The notes beneath the pieces were generated by a model. The model saw only the letters and a program-made list of their open reading frames with translations, ran no database searches and was not told where the DNA came from. Both the position numbers and the translations under genes were made by a program. From Conchocele bisecta (Eukaryota; Mollusca; Bivalvia; Lucinida; Thyasiridae), in the NCBI GenBank assembly GCA_029237695.1, contig CM055279.1, positions 18,625,686 through 18,689,685 of the forward strand: 64,000 nt of DNA, read 5' to 3'. Of this stretch, positions 12,683 through 23,655 are shown piece by piece (position 1 is the first letter of the stretch; each line of letters starts with the position of its first letter).

Positions 12683-13107
12683 CTGAACTAAATATTATTA
12701 CGAAATCATTGCAATTTATGTATTTTAAATGTTATATGAGATTCATTCCGTAATGTTTTGTTGGTAGTGACGTGAACAGTGGTGTAAAAACGGTATGAAT
12801 CATATATGACCTCCCCACTTTACCGCCCACATATCGCCAAACAGGTGTCCGATAGCATCTTGATTTATCAGCCGAATAGTATGGCCACTAAAGTGCGACA
12901 CGGAGCTCGAAAATACTAATTCATAACATCCCCGGACGGGAAAATACCTACATTTTACATTTGGGACCATTTTTATGCTTAGACGTACGTTCATCTCATT
13001 AAATCTTGAAATATAATCGTTGACTTAAACTTTACACAGCATTGGCCCCGATTGTTATTGTTCCGTCTGCGCATGCGCGGACTGAAACCTTTACTGGGCT
13101 GAAGAAT

Positions 13108-13660
13108 TTTCTGTTATACCAGCAGTCACCGGACCTGTCGGACCTGGACCGACGCCCCTGAAAAAGCGGAAAACATGCAGCTACTTATTCTAGTACATGT
13201 ATTAAAATAACAGTTTACCTCGTACACGAAGGGTTGTTTTAGTTATATTATCCTAGTCTTGTACATTATACTGTTAGCCTACATATGACACACGCATGGA
13301 CAGTTGGTTCTTATTGCTTCATTTAGTTCGGTTTTTTTATTGTTATTTAAAATGTACACATTATGTAAGTACACGCCACCACATACGACGTAAAATACAC
13401 AATGGAATCGTTATCAAGTAGTACTAGTATTACAAATTAAACACAGCGATCACATGATCATGTGTACACATCCTGTTCACCTCGGGCCATTAACTTTAGC
13501 AGTCACCGTCTATTCGATACGATTCGGCTCATATTTAAGGGTGGGAATTGGCTCTAACACGTTCCATACCCGGCCTTAGTCACCGTCTAGATAGGGAATC
13601 TATTTATACACATGTGGAAATCATGGAATAGGTTTTCCCAATGTGTAAAAATAGTATTGT
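13108..13660 (+). repeat. LINE-upstream repeat, copy i
   Basis: Contains GGACCGACGCCCCTGAAAAA, CAGTTTACCTCGTACACGAA, TTATATTATCCTAGTC and GATAGGGAATCTATTTA. The same order occurs at 59350-59690 (truncated) and 61832-62155, where it runs straight into the proline-rich LINE reading frame. It may be the LINE 5' untranslated region or a separate element. It starts exactly where the block duplication ends. Confidence 0.7.
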
Positions 13661-14189
13661 TATCAGTCGAGTGTGTTAACGTTTATGTTACGTGGAAGGA
13701 GGATGGAAATTCTGCGGTCTTATCGATTAGACACAAACTATTTTTTATAGGAATTACATTTGAATGACATTGTATAATTGTGTAACTATTTCACCCGTTT
13801 TAAAAATATGAGTACCCGCTATACAGATATAATAATTGTGTAATCTTTAAGTTACTGATAGAGCCGCGCGTTTGTATCGGGACATTTTGATACGCAAATG
13901 AGGCAGGACAGTTGTATCTTGTTTATATCAATTAAATCGTCACCTGAATAAATATTTGTGTCGAGAAGTATGATCCGTCGTTGCACATCAAAAACAGAGA
14001 CAGCGGTATGATGTACACGGCCGCTGGACATCATGCACGTCACCAGGACTTGAAGGGGTTCGACTTTCAGAATAGTTATCTTTTACCGGTATTTTCTCTT
14101 TCGTAACCAATACCGGTACGATGGTTCCTCATTCTTTCTATTCCGAGATAAGCCTCGTTTTCTTTCGTTGTTATCGAGAAACCGATGGG

Positions 14190-14533
14190 TACGGAAGCCC
14201 ATTAGGGCCACTTCACTTTTTTATCTTTTCTTGAATTTTCGAGATATTTTCTTAAATTTTCAAGATGTTTTCGTTTCTTAAATTTTCAAGATCTTTTCTT
14301 GAAAATTCAAGAAAAGATCTTGAAAATTCAAGAAAAGATCTTGAAAATTCAAGAAAGGATCTTGAAAATTCAAGAAAATAACTTGAAAATTCAAGAAAAC
14401 ATCTTGAAAACAAGATGTGTTCAGAAAAGAACTTGAGATCTGAAAATTCAAGAAAAGAACTTGAAAATTCAAGAAAACATCTTGAATAAATGGATATTAA
14501 AAAAAAGTGAAGTGGCCCTAATGGGCTTCCGTA
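14190..14533. mobile_element. Foldback MITE with inverted minisatellite, family 1
   Basis: The ends are TACGGAAGCCCATTAGGGCC and its exact inverted partner, extending through AAGTGAAGTGGCC. Between them is a tandem series of ~20-bp units, TTTTCTTGAATTTTCAAGAT-like on the left and inverted (GAAAATTCAAGAAAA) on the right. The whole can form a long hairpin. An open frame of 106 codons rich in FLEFSR is a translation of the minisatellite only. A second member is at 15601-15916. Confidence 0.88.
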
Positions 14534-15211
14534 GATGGGTCCATGCACTAGCAACAAATGCTTTCTTGACATTCCTAGATCTATATCAGGTCACGATGAA
14601 GTATACATTAACCCAGAAAACATAATACAATGTCACCTTGGCCGTAGAAAGAAAAAAAACTGGATTCATGACTTTATTTATTGTGTCAACTTTTAACGTT
14701 TTATAATCTTTCAAAACAAAAACATGACAACTCGGCCTATCAACAGCTAAGGTCAGTCAATGCCCTGCCAACGGGTTGAACTATAATCTTGTCTATATTG
14801 AGGGAAATTCCCAAAATTGCAATTTCTCGCTACAAAATTAATTTATTAAAAATTCAATATATGAACTACATGTATAACTATTACATATAGATACATGTCA
14901 TGTTAGTCTACCCGACGGCCTGTCCTAACCTTGCCAATATTTGTAAATTCTTTATTTCAAAATACTTGAATATTAAGGTTAAAATCAAGCAGCTTTCTTT
15001 TATGAGCCTGAGCCCTCAGCTGTGCCACAATTAAACTGCTTCATAGCGAGTTTGCATTGCCAATAAATGTTTCCATAACGTTGATAATCTGGAATAGATT
15101 AGTATAAACATATTTTATTCTATAATAATGTAGAGGTCTACATCAACATAATTATATAGGTATGTGTGAAAAGGATTGGAACGAAAGATAAATATCTTGT
15201 ACTAGATATCT
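14534..15211. other. Unassigned non-coding stretch
   Basis: AT-rich sequence; I see no gene, repeat or structured element in it. Confidence 0.5.
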
Positions 15212-15454
15212 GGGGCCCGTTTCACTAAGCTTCTTACGACTAACATTTTCGTAAGTTCAAATTTAAGATCGTCTGTAAATGTCAATTTATGGATTTACAT
15301 TTATTGAGCATAGGCTGCATATGCAGCCCATGCTCAATAAATGTAAATCCAATAATTATTTACAAGAAAACATTGTTAATGTGAAATTTACAGACTATCA
15401 TAATTTTGCACTTACGAACATTTTAGTCGTACGAAGTTTAGTGAAACGGGCCCC
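15212..15454. mobile_element. MITE with GGGGCCCGTTTCACTAA ends
   Basis: A palindromic element. The outer GGGGCCCGTTTCACTAA is answered by TTAGTGAAACGGGCCCC. Inside, CTTACGAACATTTTAG, ATTTACATTTATTGAGCAT and the reverse of each form a second hairpin layer. Related copies lie in both arms of the 4.7-kb palindrome (54505-54742 and 58073-58275). Confidence 0.85.
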
Positions 15455-15600
15455 AGGTCTAGATTAACGCAGGCGGTTGCGTATCTCGTCACGGTTTTCT
15501 TATTTTGGCGCCACGATATTAAGGAACACCAAGGAAACAAAATCAAAACTTTCTATTTCGACACGTTTTATTGTAACTTCCCCGTCATTTATTGTATATG

Positions 15601-15916
15601 TACGGAAGCCCATTAGGGCCACTTCACTTTTTTTTTATTTCCATTTTCTTAAATTTTCAAGTTCATTTTCTTGAATTTTCGAGATCTTTTCTTGAATTTT
15701 CAAGATATTTTCTTGAATTTTCAAGACGTTTTCTTCAATTTTCAAGTTATTTTCTTGGATTTTCGAGATCTTTTCTTCAATTTTCAAGAATTCTGCACGT
15801 ACTCTGTATGTGAGGAAGTATATTGAAAATTCAAGAAAAGATCTCGAAAATTCAAGAAAAGATCTTGAATGAATGGAAATAAAAAAAAAGTGAAATGAAC
15901 CTAATGCGCTTCCGTA
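15601..15916. mobile_element. Foldback MITE with inverted minisatellite, family 1 (second copy)
   Basis: Same TACGGAAGCCCATTAGGGCC left end as 14190; the right end is diverged (CTAATGCGCTTCCGTA). The core again has TTTTCTTGAATTTTCAAG units and inverted units near 15820-15870, but the unit number and order differ from the first copy, so the core changes independently of the ends. Confidence 0.85.
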
Positions 15917-16466
15917 TATATATGCCTGGCTCCGCAAGCAGGGATTCCATATGTTACTTTGACTTTCACAGCATATACAGAGAATCTCAGGGCTCCAGAT
16001 AAGGAATTAGTAATTGAGTATTGTCACTCCATCATTTCTGAAGCAATAGGGTATTCCAAAAGACTAATTTTGTAAAATAGAATCACATTACTATTTACAC
16101 ATCAGCAGACCGCACGTATTGAATAGTTTGCTTCTAAATGAAAACACATCTTGGTGAAATACCAAGATGTGTTTTCATGGAAAAATAAGAAAATATGCTA
16201 TATTTGTGGTCTGTTTATTGTTTTCTGTAGCATGATAAAGATACCACAAATTTGTCATTGATTTTTGATACTCGCTACTCGATTTCAATTGGGTTTTTGG
16301 CAATTTTAATTGGGTATTTACGCAAATACGCATCTTATCTGGAGCGCTGAAGAGATGATTTCGTCAGGAATCCGGCGCCTTTGTGGACGTGAAACATTTT
16401 ACGCCGGCTAAGAGTGCAGCATGAGTACGTGATGCTTGTCCATTGGTTCCAGCAATTGGAACAATA
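15917..16466. other. Unassigned stretch with one hairpin
   Basis: No gene recognised. A perfect-looking hairpin with AACACATCTTGG arms and a short loop lies at about 16142-16178. Confidence 0.5.
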
Positions 16467-16980
16467 TACAGTGGAACCTCTCTAAACCGGACACCAAATA
16501 AACACATGGGATCTTATTTTTGATGTGTTGCTTGGTCATTTAAGTCGGGTGATAATGTATGTTCGTAATCGCATAACACACACATATGGCTCAGAATGAT
16601 CAAATGTCTGATTTACAATGGAACCTCTCTAAACCGGGCACCAAGAAAACACATGTGATGCTATTTTTTAAGAGTTGCTTGGTCAGTTATCTCAGGTGAT
16701 AATGTCTGTTCGTGATCGCATAACACACACCTATGGCTCAGAATGATCAAATGTCTTATTTACAGTGGAACCTCTCTAAACCGGACACCAAGAAAACACA
16801 TGTGATGCTATTTTTGATGAGTTGCTTGGTGATCTATCTCAGGTGATAATGTCTGTTTGTGATCGCATAACACACACATATGGCTGAGAATTATCAAATG
16901 CATGATTTACAGTGAAACCTCTCTAAACCGGACACCCTGGGGACCTCTCAGGGTGTCCGGTTTAGAGAGGTTTCACTGTA
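16467..16980. mobile_element. Pogo-like MITE with tandem ~147-bp units
   Basis: CAGTGGAACCTCTCTAAACC occurs three times (16469, ~16616, ~16763), each heading a ~147-bp unit with AAACACATG and TGATCGCATAACACACAC. The array ends at 16908-16980 in a near-perfect 73-bp palindrome: TACAGTGAAACCTCTCTAAA, a short centre, and the inverted end TTTCACTGTA. The CAGTNGAACCTC start resembles pogo/Tigger-type Tc1-mariner ends. The same arm makes up the minisatellite at 43130. Confidence 0.8.
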
Positions 16981-18253
16981 TGCGTCAGTGGATGAAATCT
17001 CAGTCGGTGAAGTTGACCAACCCACCCACCGTTCACAGATACAGTTCACAGATGTATAATACTATTTACGAGAACTATGTACATGTATAATTATACTGTC
17101 AATACAGTCGAACCTGCGTAATGGCCACCTAGGAGTTATTGTAGCAATTCCCGATCTTTATCAGGTAACCTGCCCTGTATTGACCGAATACATACTGACT
17201 GATAACATATTGTTGTATCAGGCATTGCCCTGCTATAAACATCCGGGTTACAACGAAGTGAAAACTGACGTTCCATTGGTCGGATGACGTCACGTGACGT
17301 TACCGAATGACATCAGTGTACGCAACGTAAACAAGTCCGCTTTCTGTCCATAGAATACGACGTCATATAATGTCATTTTCGAGCATAAAACGTTACCTGA
17401 TAAATAGAATACCAGGCTAGTGTATTTTGATATCAAGTTTATCAGGCAACGCTAGGAAACGCGTAGGAATTCCGAGGCTTGTCTGATAAACTTGATATCA
17501 AAAGACACTAGCATGGTATTCTCTATATAGCAGCCAGGCTTTTGTTTTCTCAAGTACATATATTGAGGTCCTACATTATAAATACCCTGACCATGGCTGG
17601 TATTTATATATATTATTCGCAAGTGTGACTAGATTTGTTTTCCAAGTTGCTCTCTGGGGCCCACACCCCAACCCCCAATACAAAACACTCGTATGAATCA
17701 AGCCATTTATCAGTGATTCTATATGTTATGTACACCTGGTGTCCCGTTGTAATTTACTGACAAATCACACAATTTATACGGAAAATTAATATTTCTTTCA
17801 ATAAAGAAACTATGTATAATACCAGTATTTACACTTCTTGTTACGTGTGTTTAGTTATTAGTTTATGTTGTTGTCATACGTGTGGTACACCAAATGGTCA
17901 TGTCCCGGTTATCAACCAACACAGTTTACAAGCCCGTAATTCTCAAATGTTGTCCATTTGTACTAAATACTATAAATTGCATCAGAATTAAAATAGTTTA
18001 AGTTACATACATTAAACTTATTCTGCAATAAATGTGCCTTTTGTTGTCAAAAATACTGACGTTAATGTATCTGTCCCGCGAAATCGAATCATTTCCGTTA
18101 CGCTGAACAAAAAATATAAAATCAGAGTAACCACCCTTTCCTACTTTCAGCTACTAATGTAATGAACACTGTTGATGGGCAAAATGTGTGGATAGAGACA
18201 CTTATAACTGTCCATTGCATATCTTGTGAGTGCTGGTAGAAAAGCTCAGATAT
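16981..18253. other. Mostly unassigned, with one MITE
   Basis: Apart from a lone pogo-like end (TACAGTCGAACCTG at ~17104) and the element at 17396-17530, nothing is recognised. A TGACGTCACGTGACG cluster lies near 17285. Confidence 0.45.
17396..17530. mobile_element. Palindromic MITE with GATAAATAGAATA ends, variant 1
   Basis: The left arm runs GATAAATAGAATACCAGG, CTAGTGTATTTTGATATC, AAGTTTATCAG; the right arm is its inverse ending TATTCTCTATATAG. The outer ~25 bp resembles the element at 22395-22550, while the interior is different. Confidence 0.75.
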
Positions 18254-18456
18254 CTAGCGTCTTGTGTAGCCTGCTGAAATAATATGTATAGGACGTTGTC
18301 GTCCTATATATCTGAGATGTATTACACCAAATTGTATTAAATTTGCTGCCATAGTATTGGCTGCTCGTTCCAAACGCTCCAGGTGGTGAAACTGTCCTAT
18401 AGCATGTACAAACTGTAATGGTGGAGATGGCAACTCAATGCTCTCTATAATATACT
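18254..18456 (-). other. Exon-like repeated segment, copy A
   Basis: On the minus strand a pyrimidine-rich acceptor (CCCTGTTCTTCTTAG) precedes an open segment of 67 codons including the stop. It contains PSPPLQFVHAIGQFHHLERL and IQFGVIHLRYIGRQRPIH and ends in TAG. The matching segment at 46313-46509 aligns without any indel inside the frame although its flank has one, and keeps HAIGQFHHLERL and HLRYIGRQRPIH. I do not recognise the family. It may be the last exon of a repeated gene, a decayed gene copy, or a dispersed repeat that happens to be open. Confidence 0.4.
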
Positions 18457-18952
18457 CTAAGAAGAACAGGGTCAGATATATTTTATATAGATAGATATTC
18501 AGTCACATGTATGATTCTACTACATTTGAAACAAAATGTCATATTCTATATAGTCAGTCCTTAACGTAAATCGATCTTGATAACTTCTCAGCTGTGCAAG
18601 TGGACATTAGACTCTCAAACTTGGGTTTAGTGATTATTGTGCATTTGGCGATCACAAACTAGGGTTTGAGGAGCCTAAGCTAGGGTTGAAGCTCCAAACC
18701 ATGGTTTACGGAATTATTGTGCATTTGGCTTGCCATACATGTACTGATGCTGACTTCACGGGTTTGGGTAACATATTTTGCAGGGTTGATTTTAGCGAAA
18801 ATAATATGTTTTCAGTAAATAACAGTACTATGTGCGTTTTCACGTGAAAACATACTAGAAGCTGACGCATGACTTTCACAAGTTTGATTACGGTATTTCG
18901 ACGATTGGTGACTTTAGCGAAAATAGCATGTTTTCAGTAAATATCATCATTT
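18457..18952. other. Unassigned stretch
   Basis: The first ~110 bp is the shared upstream flank of the exon-like repeat. The rest has loose repeats (AAACTAGGGTTTGAG-like around 18620-18700; GCGAAAATA-ATGTTTTCAGTAAAT at ~18795 and ~18917) but no gene. Confidence 0.45.
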
Positions 18953-19168
18953 GGGACACGCCATGTGATTTTGTACCTTCGGACCTTCATAAAATATTAC
19001 AATATTGTTTGTACATGCGGACACAAGCGGACACAATTTTCAGAGTACATGCGGAATAATACTCTGACAATATTGTCAACTTTTGTCTTTATTTACGAAA
19101 AATATTCTAAACGTATTTAATGAAATTACGCAGATGTCCGAAGGTACAAAATCACATGGCATGTCTCA
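18953..19168. mobile_element. MITE with GACACGCCATGTGA ends, copy 1
   Basis: GGACACGCCATGTGATTTTG and TACCTTCGGAC on the left are answered by GTCCGAAGGTAC and ATCACATGGCATGTCTC on the right. Another member with the same ends and a different middle is at 48381-48576 in an XKR intron. Confidence 0.75.
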
Positions 19169-19234
19169 TATCAGGTTTATCGGTTTGGCTTGGAATGGTA
19201 TGCCGAGGAATTCCTACAGGTTACCTAGCCTCAC

Positions 19235-19428
19235 CAGTAGCCGATTTCACCAACATTGCAAAATATACTTTTCTAGTAAAGTATACTTTGAGGGAATAAT
19301 CACTTCTTTTTCTGCATATATTTGATGATTAAAAGTATGCAGAAAATATTCTACTGAATTTATTACATTATCACAGCCAAATTGGCTGTGATAATGTAAT
19401 AAATTCAGTATAATAAAAATAAATAAAT
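19235..19428. mobile_element. CAGTAGCCGATTTCACC MITE, truncated
   Basis: The left end is CAGTAGCCGATTTCACCAAC followed by AAAGTATACTTTGAGGGA. The central palindrome GAATTTATTACATTATCACA and its inverse are present, but the right terminus is lost. The full element is at 24939-25248. Confidence 0.8.
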
Positions 19429-19599
19429 GTGTCTCAATTTTCGGAGGTTTCATGTGAACACATACATTTTTGTACGAGTTTTTAATGTTGACTAACATAT
19501 TTCGAGATACTAATACATGTGTAGAAACATATTTACAAGTGTAGACAAGCCATGCATTAGTTTACCCAGAAAAAAATAGAATCTGTGTTTCTGGTAAAT

Positions 19600-19745
19600 A
19601 TAAGGTTCGACATTGACCAGCCGTGGGTAAACGTTTTTCATGGCACGAGGGAACTGTTTGAACACCAAGGCCGTAAGCCGCGGGTTCAAACAGTTCCCGA
19701 GTTCAACGGCGAATGTTTATACACGTCTGGACATGGTCGAAGTTT
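19600..19745. repeat. Imperfect inverted repeat
   Basis: GAGGGAACTGTTTGAAC near 19648 is mirrored by GTTCAAACAGTTCCCGAG near 19684, with weaker pairing outward (GACCAGCCGTG and a degenerate inverse). Probably another small palindromic element. Confidence 0.5.
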
Positions 19746-19961
19746 AATAGTTTGTTTACGTCTCATCACATGTGTACATATTAACAAGTATCATAAAAGT
19801 ATTACAATACAGATGACATGTGCCATTCTATCTAGAAGTATAAGAGACGACATACTAACATTATATAAATAGCATCACTATACAAATACAGTTGCCGTTC
19901 TCACCGTGTTCATCCTGGTTAAAATAATCTGTGAAACGTCCGCTGATATTGTATACTAGTT

Positions 19962-21604
19962 TACAACAAACATAACTGCAGCGTGTTGTTTCCACAGTGA
20001 AATGTAATGTGCGGTCTAGCAACTGATGGGTTCCGGAAGTGCAAAATATAACTTGTGTTTACATTTACAACCATGTCATTTAGGGAACACCATTCATGCA
20101 ATGCATGTAACAAACATTGTAGATCCTGTTCATTCTCGGCGAGTAAAACAATGTCATCTGCGTATAATAAAACACCAATTGTGTCTTTATTACACAATAT
20201 ACCTTTGTCTAATGATTTTAAATATAGAACAAGGTCATTTATATACAGATTGCATTAACAAAGGGGACAGAATACAACCATGCCTTTGACCGCACTTCAC
20301 ATTAAACCAGTTGGTGTGCATATTATTTACACGAACACACGAGGTAACAGATGAATAAACCGACACTATTGACTTAACTAGTTTTCCAGAGTCATCTATA
20401 TCAGACAGTCTATGCCATAGCTTATTACGATTTATGGAGTCATTATAAGGCCTTTCTGAAATCGATGAAGGCACAACATGTCGATTTATTCAGCTGTTTA
20501 CGGGTGTCAATTATGTTTGTAAGAGAAGAAACATGGTCTATAGTGCTTCGTCTTTTACGAAAGCCGTTTTGTTCATATGTCACCCATTTTGTCAATCTGT
20601 TATTGATTATGGAACAATGCATTTTGTAGACTAAAGATGTCAATGCAATACCCCTGTAGGAAAGCGGATCTCTAGGATCAAGTGTAGATGCCTTTGGAAT
20701 TGGGTTTATAACGCATTTCCCCCATATAGATGGCACAATCCCATTACTAAAGCAAACATTGAATAGTACATGCAAAAATGAAATATGTCATTGTTTAGAA
20801 CTTCACCCGGTACTGCTGCTACGACTTCCAGTATAGAAATATTTTCGTGAAATAAACTAGTGCCTTGTTCAGTATCCGTAACAATATTAGACAATATGAA
20901 ATCATCATCAATAGCTGGCGTCTGAGAAAAGGCCGCAGACATCTGTTTCCACCGATTTAGAACTGTAGCGATGTCATTCGTTGTAGAACCTCCAATGGTA
21001 TTGTACTGCGTTTATACTTATTGACACCTATTTTGCCAATTGATTTCCAAATTACCTTACATTCATTCGATAGCTGTTCTTTTAGCGTACCTCCCTATCA
21101 AACTCTTTACGTACATTCACAAACTCAGATTTAAATTTTGTTTTCTCTGCACACCCACTGCATTTCAACCACTTTCGCTCGGCTACTTCTAGAGCATACC
21201 AAATATCTGACAACCTATCATTCCACCAAGGCTTACCTGGTTTATGCCGCTTAATACTATTACATGTATTACCATAACTCAAACGCTTGTAAGAGATTTG
21301 CTCATAAATGTACATGCGTCCGTTAACTATGGCACACCAATCGTCATATATATGGTCAATATCAGTTTTCGGTTGAAGACCTTGCTGCAGACTCAGTATG
21401 ATTTCGTTTAGGAGCTGTGGTCGAACGTTATTGTTACATTTCCGTCGAAAATATCATGCAGTTTGAGCATTTATGCAGTATTTTCGGTACATTGATAATC
21501 TGTTACATTCAAACAGCTGATTTACACATACATATTCCGGGGCCGCAATACACGTCGCGTGATACAGCCGTATCATTTTCAAACGGTCAATGCGACCGTT
21601 GTGA
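19962..21604 (-). pseudogene. LINE ORF2 fragment with reverse transcriptase
   Basis: Reading leftward on the minus strand: a linker with NGRMYIYEQIS and GKPWWNDRLSDIWYALEVAER (21080-21400), then the reverse transcriptase palm: VINPIPKAS, SYRGIALTSLVYK, GFRKRRSTIDH, CAFIDFRKAL, GQRHGCILSPLL, and the catalytic block GVLLYADDIVLLAEN (~20150). Frames change several times, so it is broken, though the YADD catalytic pair is intact. The endonuclease domain upstream and the tail downstream are missing. The clade is a non-LTR type of the Jockey/CR1/RTE kind; I cannot choose between them. A MITE abuts it at 21606. Confidence 0.88.
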
Positions 21605-21605
21605 A

Positions 21606-21874
21606 CAGTAGCATATTTCACCAAAATTGCAAATTATACTTACCTGGCTAAGTACACTTTGAGGGAGAAATTTTCTCTTTAAGGATGAATTGATTTTGGC
21701 AGTGATAATGTAATAAAGTGAGTATAATAAGTCTACATACATTTAAATCATCAAATATATGCAGTCGTTAGTTCTATATGAAATAATTTATTTCGGGAAA
21801 AATAAAGGATTACTCACTCATAATATACTTAGCTAGATAAGTATGCTTAGCAATTTTGGTGAAATCGGCTACTG
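21606..21874. mobile_element. CAGTAGC..TTTCACC MITE, diverged full copy
   Basis: Begins CAGTAGCATATTTCACCAAA and ends TTTGGTGAAATCGGCTACTG, with AGTGATAATGTAATAAAG in the middle. It is more diverged than the copies at 19235 and 24939, indicating an older insertion. Confidence 0.78.
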
Positions 21875-21982
21875 GTCTGGAGACGTAAAGTCGGGTTCTA
21901 GTAACGTCATGAGAGACATGCATTACGTAGGTGTTGGCTTGGACCCGAAATGAGCATTGTCTACATCCATGGTCAAACAGCC

Positions 21983-22211
21983 ATGAGCCCGCTATATCGG
22001 TTTACGCAAAAAGTGCAGATCCATATGTGCCGGCTCGTAACGAGCCGTCTCATCAGGATCTGCACTTTTTGAAAGTTTTTAACATTTTTGAGAACAAAAA
22101 CACCACCTTTTCACAAATGAACGAATCTGAAAATCATTTTGTGACCATTGGATTGGTCAGAACATTACCATATCACAGTCCATTCCAGTTCCTTAGGGTT
22201 GAAAGGGTTAA
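21983..22211. mobile_element. TTAACCCTTTCAACCC MITE, left end lost
   Basis: Shares GCCCGCTATATCGGTTTA, GATCTGCACTTTTTGAAAG, AACAAAAACACC and the right end CCTTAGGGTTGAAAGGGTTAA with the copies at 38595 and 42633. The left TTAACCC terminus is replaced by unrelated sequence. Frames opened across it (up to 138 codons) are accidental. Confidence 0.78.
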
Positions 22212-22394
22212 GCTATATGGAAGTTGTCGTATTTATCATGTTTATCCCCTCAACACAGTGCGTATGTGCCGTGAAACACGGTGCCGTGAAACATTTTTGA
22301 TATCCTGTCAATACGACCTAATCATCGCGTATGAATATATGCGGTGATTGTGGTTACTTGTTTGCATTTTAAAGCCATTTGTAGGTGTTGACGG

Positions 22395-22550
22395 GATAAA
22401 TAGAATAGTAGGTTAGTGCCGTGAATGGGAAAAATATCTGGCGCGGCACGGAAACGGGATGTGCTCGGCAGAGCCTCGCCCATCCCGTTTCCTAAGCCTT
22501 ACCAGATATTTTTCCCATTCACGGCACTAACCTTCTATTCTCTATTTATC
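22395..22550. mobile_element. Palindromic MITE with GATAAATAGAATA ends, variant 2
   Basis: The left arm has GATAAATAGAATAGTAGG, TTAGTGCCGTGAATGGG, AAAAATATCTGG and GGAAACGGGATG; the right arm is the inverse, ending TATTCTCTATTTATC. The outer part matches 17396-17530 and the inner part does not. Confidence 0.8.
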
Positions 22551-23602
22551 ACATCGCCGTATTTCACTGATATTGCTATCGACATCAAATAAACCGCGGT
22601 AACGTCTCTGGCATGCGCTATTGTCGCTACACATGAAAAAATACCATTGCTTTTAACAATGAAATATCGATGTATATCCACTATATATGTACATGATGTA
22701 GTGTGTGTATTTGAGTACAGCCGTACCATGCGTGCGTGCATTTATAAATGAGCGAACATAATTTAGGGACCGGACATAATCATCGGACTAAGCTTTGTTT
22801 TCTATATAAAACTCCGCCACTTATTTGAATCATCATTAAATATAAGATAAATATATAAATATATTTGAATCATCCGTTTAACATATGTCGAAACCATCAT
22901 TGTACACAACAAATAAATAGAGAGAATAAATATGTGTTTTCGTTAACATTTTAAGGAATCACGGTTATTGCCCATGATATCAAAGTTGCAATTCAAGTTG
23001 CGTATAAACAGTATAATAATGTCAATTAACACGTCCGATAATGGTAAATGAATGTTTGTTTTGCCCGAAAATATCATATCTAAAGAATGGACGAACAAAA
23101 ATAGGTCTCCCTATATTACAACATATGCTGTTGGAGCCCAGCCACAACCTGTTCAATATATGGAATCATCTAAAATTCATCATGGACGAATCCATGTAAA
23201 CTATGTACGGTGAAATGGTTAAATGTCATCATAATAATAATCGTTCATTCTCTCAGGTCACATACTGATGTACGCGAGTGGATTATAATATCGAGACTAT
23301 GACCGGTGGTAACGGTCTGCAAAGGCACAGTAACTCACGTGTACGTGAAACAGGTTATTGACTATCGACGATGAGAGATTATTTACCAGATTAATAATTA
23401 TTGCGACTCCGCAGAAAAAAAGGGGATGATGTCTGTACGTAAGGCCAGTGAAGCTCCAGATCCGTAAATGAACACGCTAGTACTGACCAGGAGCAACATT
23501 ATGAACAGTGTACCCCCATATCAAAAGCCGCATGCGTGGTGTAGTCTGAACATGATCAAGCCTGGTCACACCTTGGTCAGGTATCACGAGCTACCACTTG
23601 GT

Positions 23603-23655
<53 letters not shown>

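Larger units (their letters stand above)
5175..12685. mobile_element. Possible hAT element bounds, copy 1
   Basis: The left end CATGCCCGTAGCCAGG at 5175 is followed by a G-run and GGGTGCGTCCGCACCC, a pattern common at hAT ends. The inverted partner CTAGCTACGGGCCTG ends at 12685. AACTAA directly abuts both ends (5169-5174 and 12686-12691) and may be a target-site duplication, though hAT usually makes 8 bp. The transposase relic lies just inside the left end. The assignment is uncertain because the inverted arms of the 2346-8931 structure cross the left boundary, so the two ends may belong to different insertions. Confidence 0.35.
1..13107 (+). repeat. Large direct duplication, copy 1
   Basis: This block matches 27086-36849 almost base for base, with scattered substitutions and small indels. 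The offset grows from about 26.88 kb to 27.08 kb as indels build up. Homology stops just after TGTTATACC near 13107 (partner near 36849). The largest difference is 9349-12682, present only here. Another is a shorter TTAA-flanked MITE here (7346-7675) than in copy 2 (34268-34789). A real duplication and an uncollapsed second haplotype both fit. Confidence 0.93.

Noticed and set aside
14252..14572. 106-codon frame with FLEFSRSFLEFSR repeats, and similar frames at 15592-15937
   Set aside because: It is the translated minisatellite core of a foldback MITE; no conserved start and it changes with unit number.
18254..18456. Direct assignment of the exon-like segment to XKR as an alternative last exon
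   Set aside because: XKR already has its complete C-terminal helix and stop, and the other copy lies 28 kb away without XKR sequence beside it.
21931..22347. 138-codon frame as a gene
   Set aside because: Most of it is a TTAACCC MITE; the same peptide pieces recur at 38671-38895 from another MITE copy.
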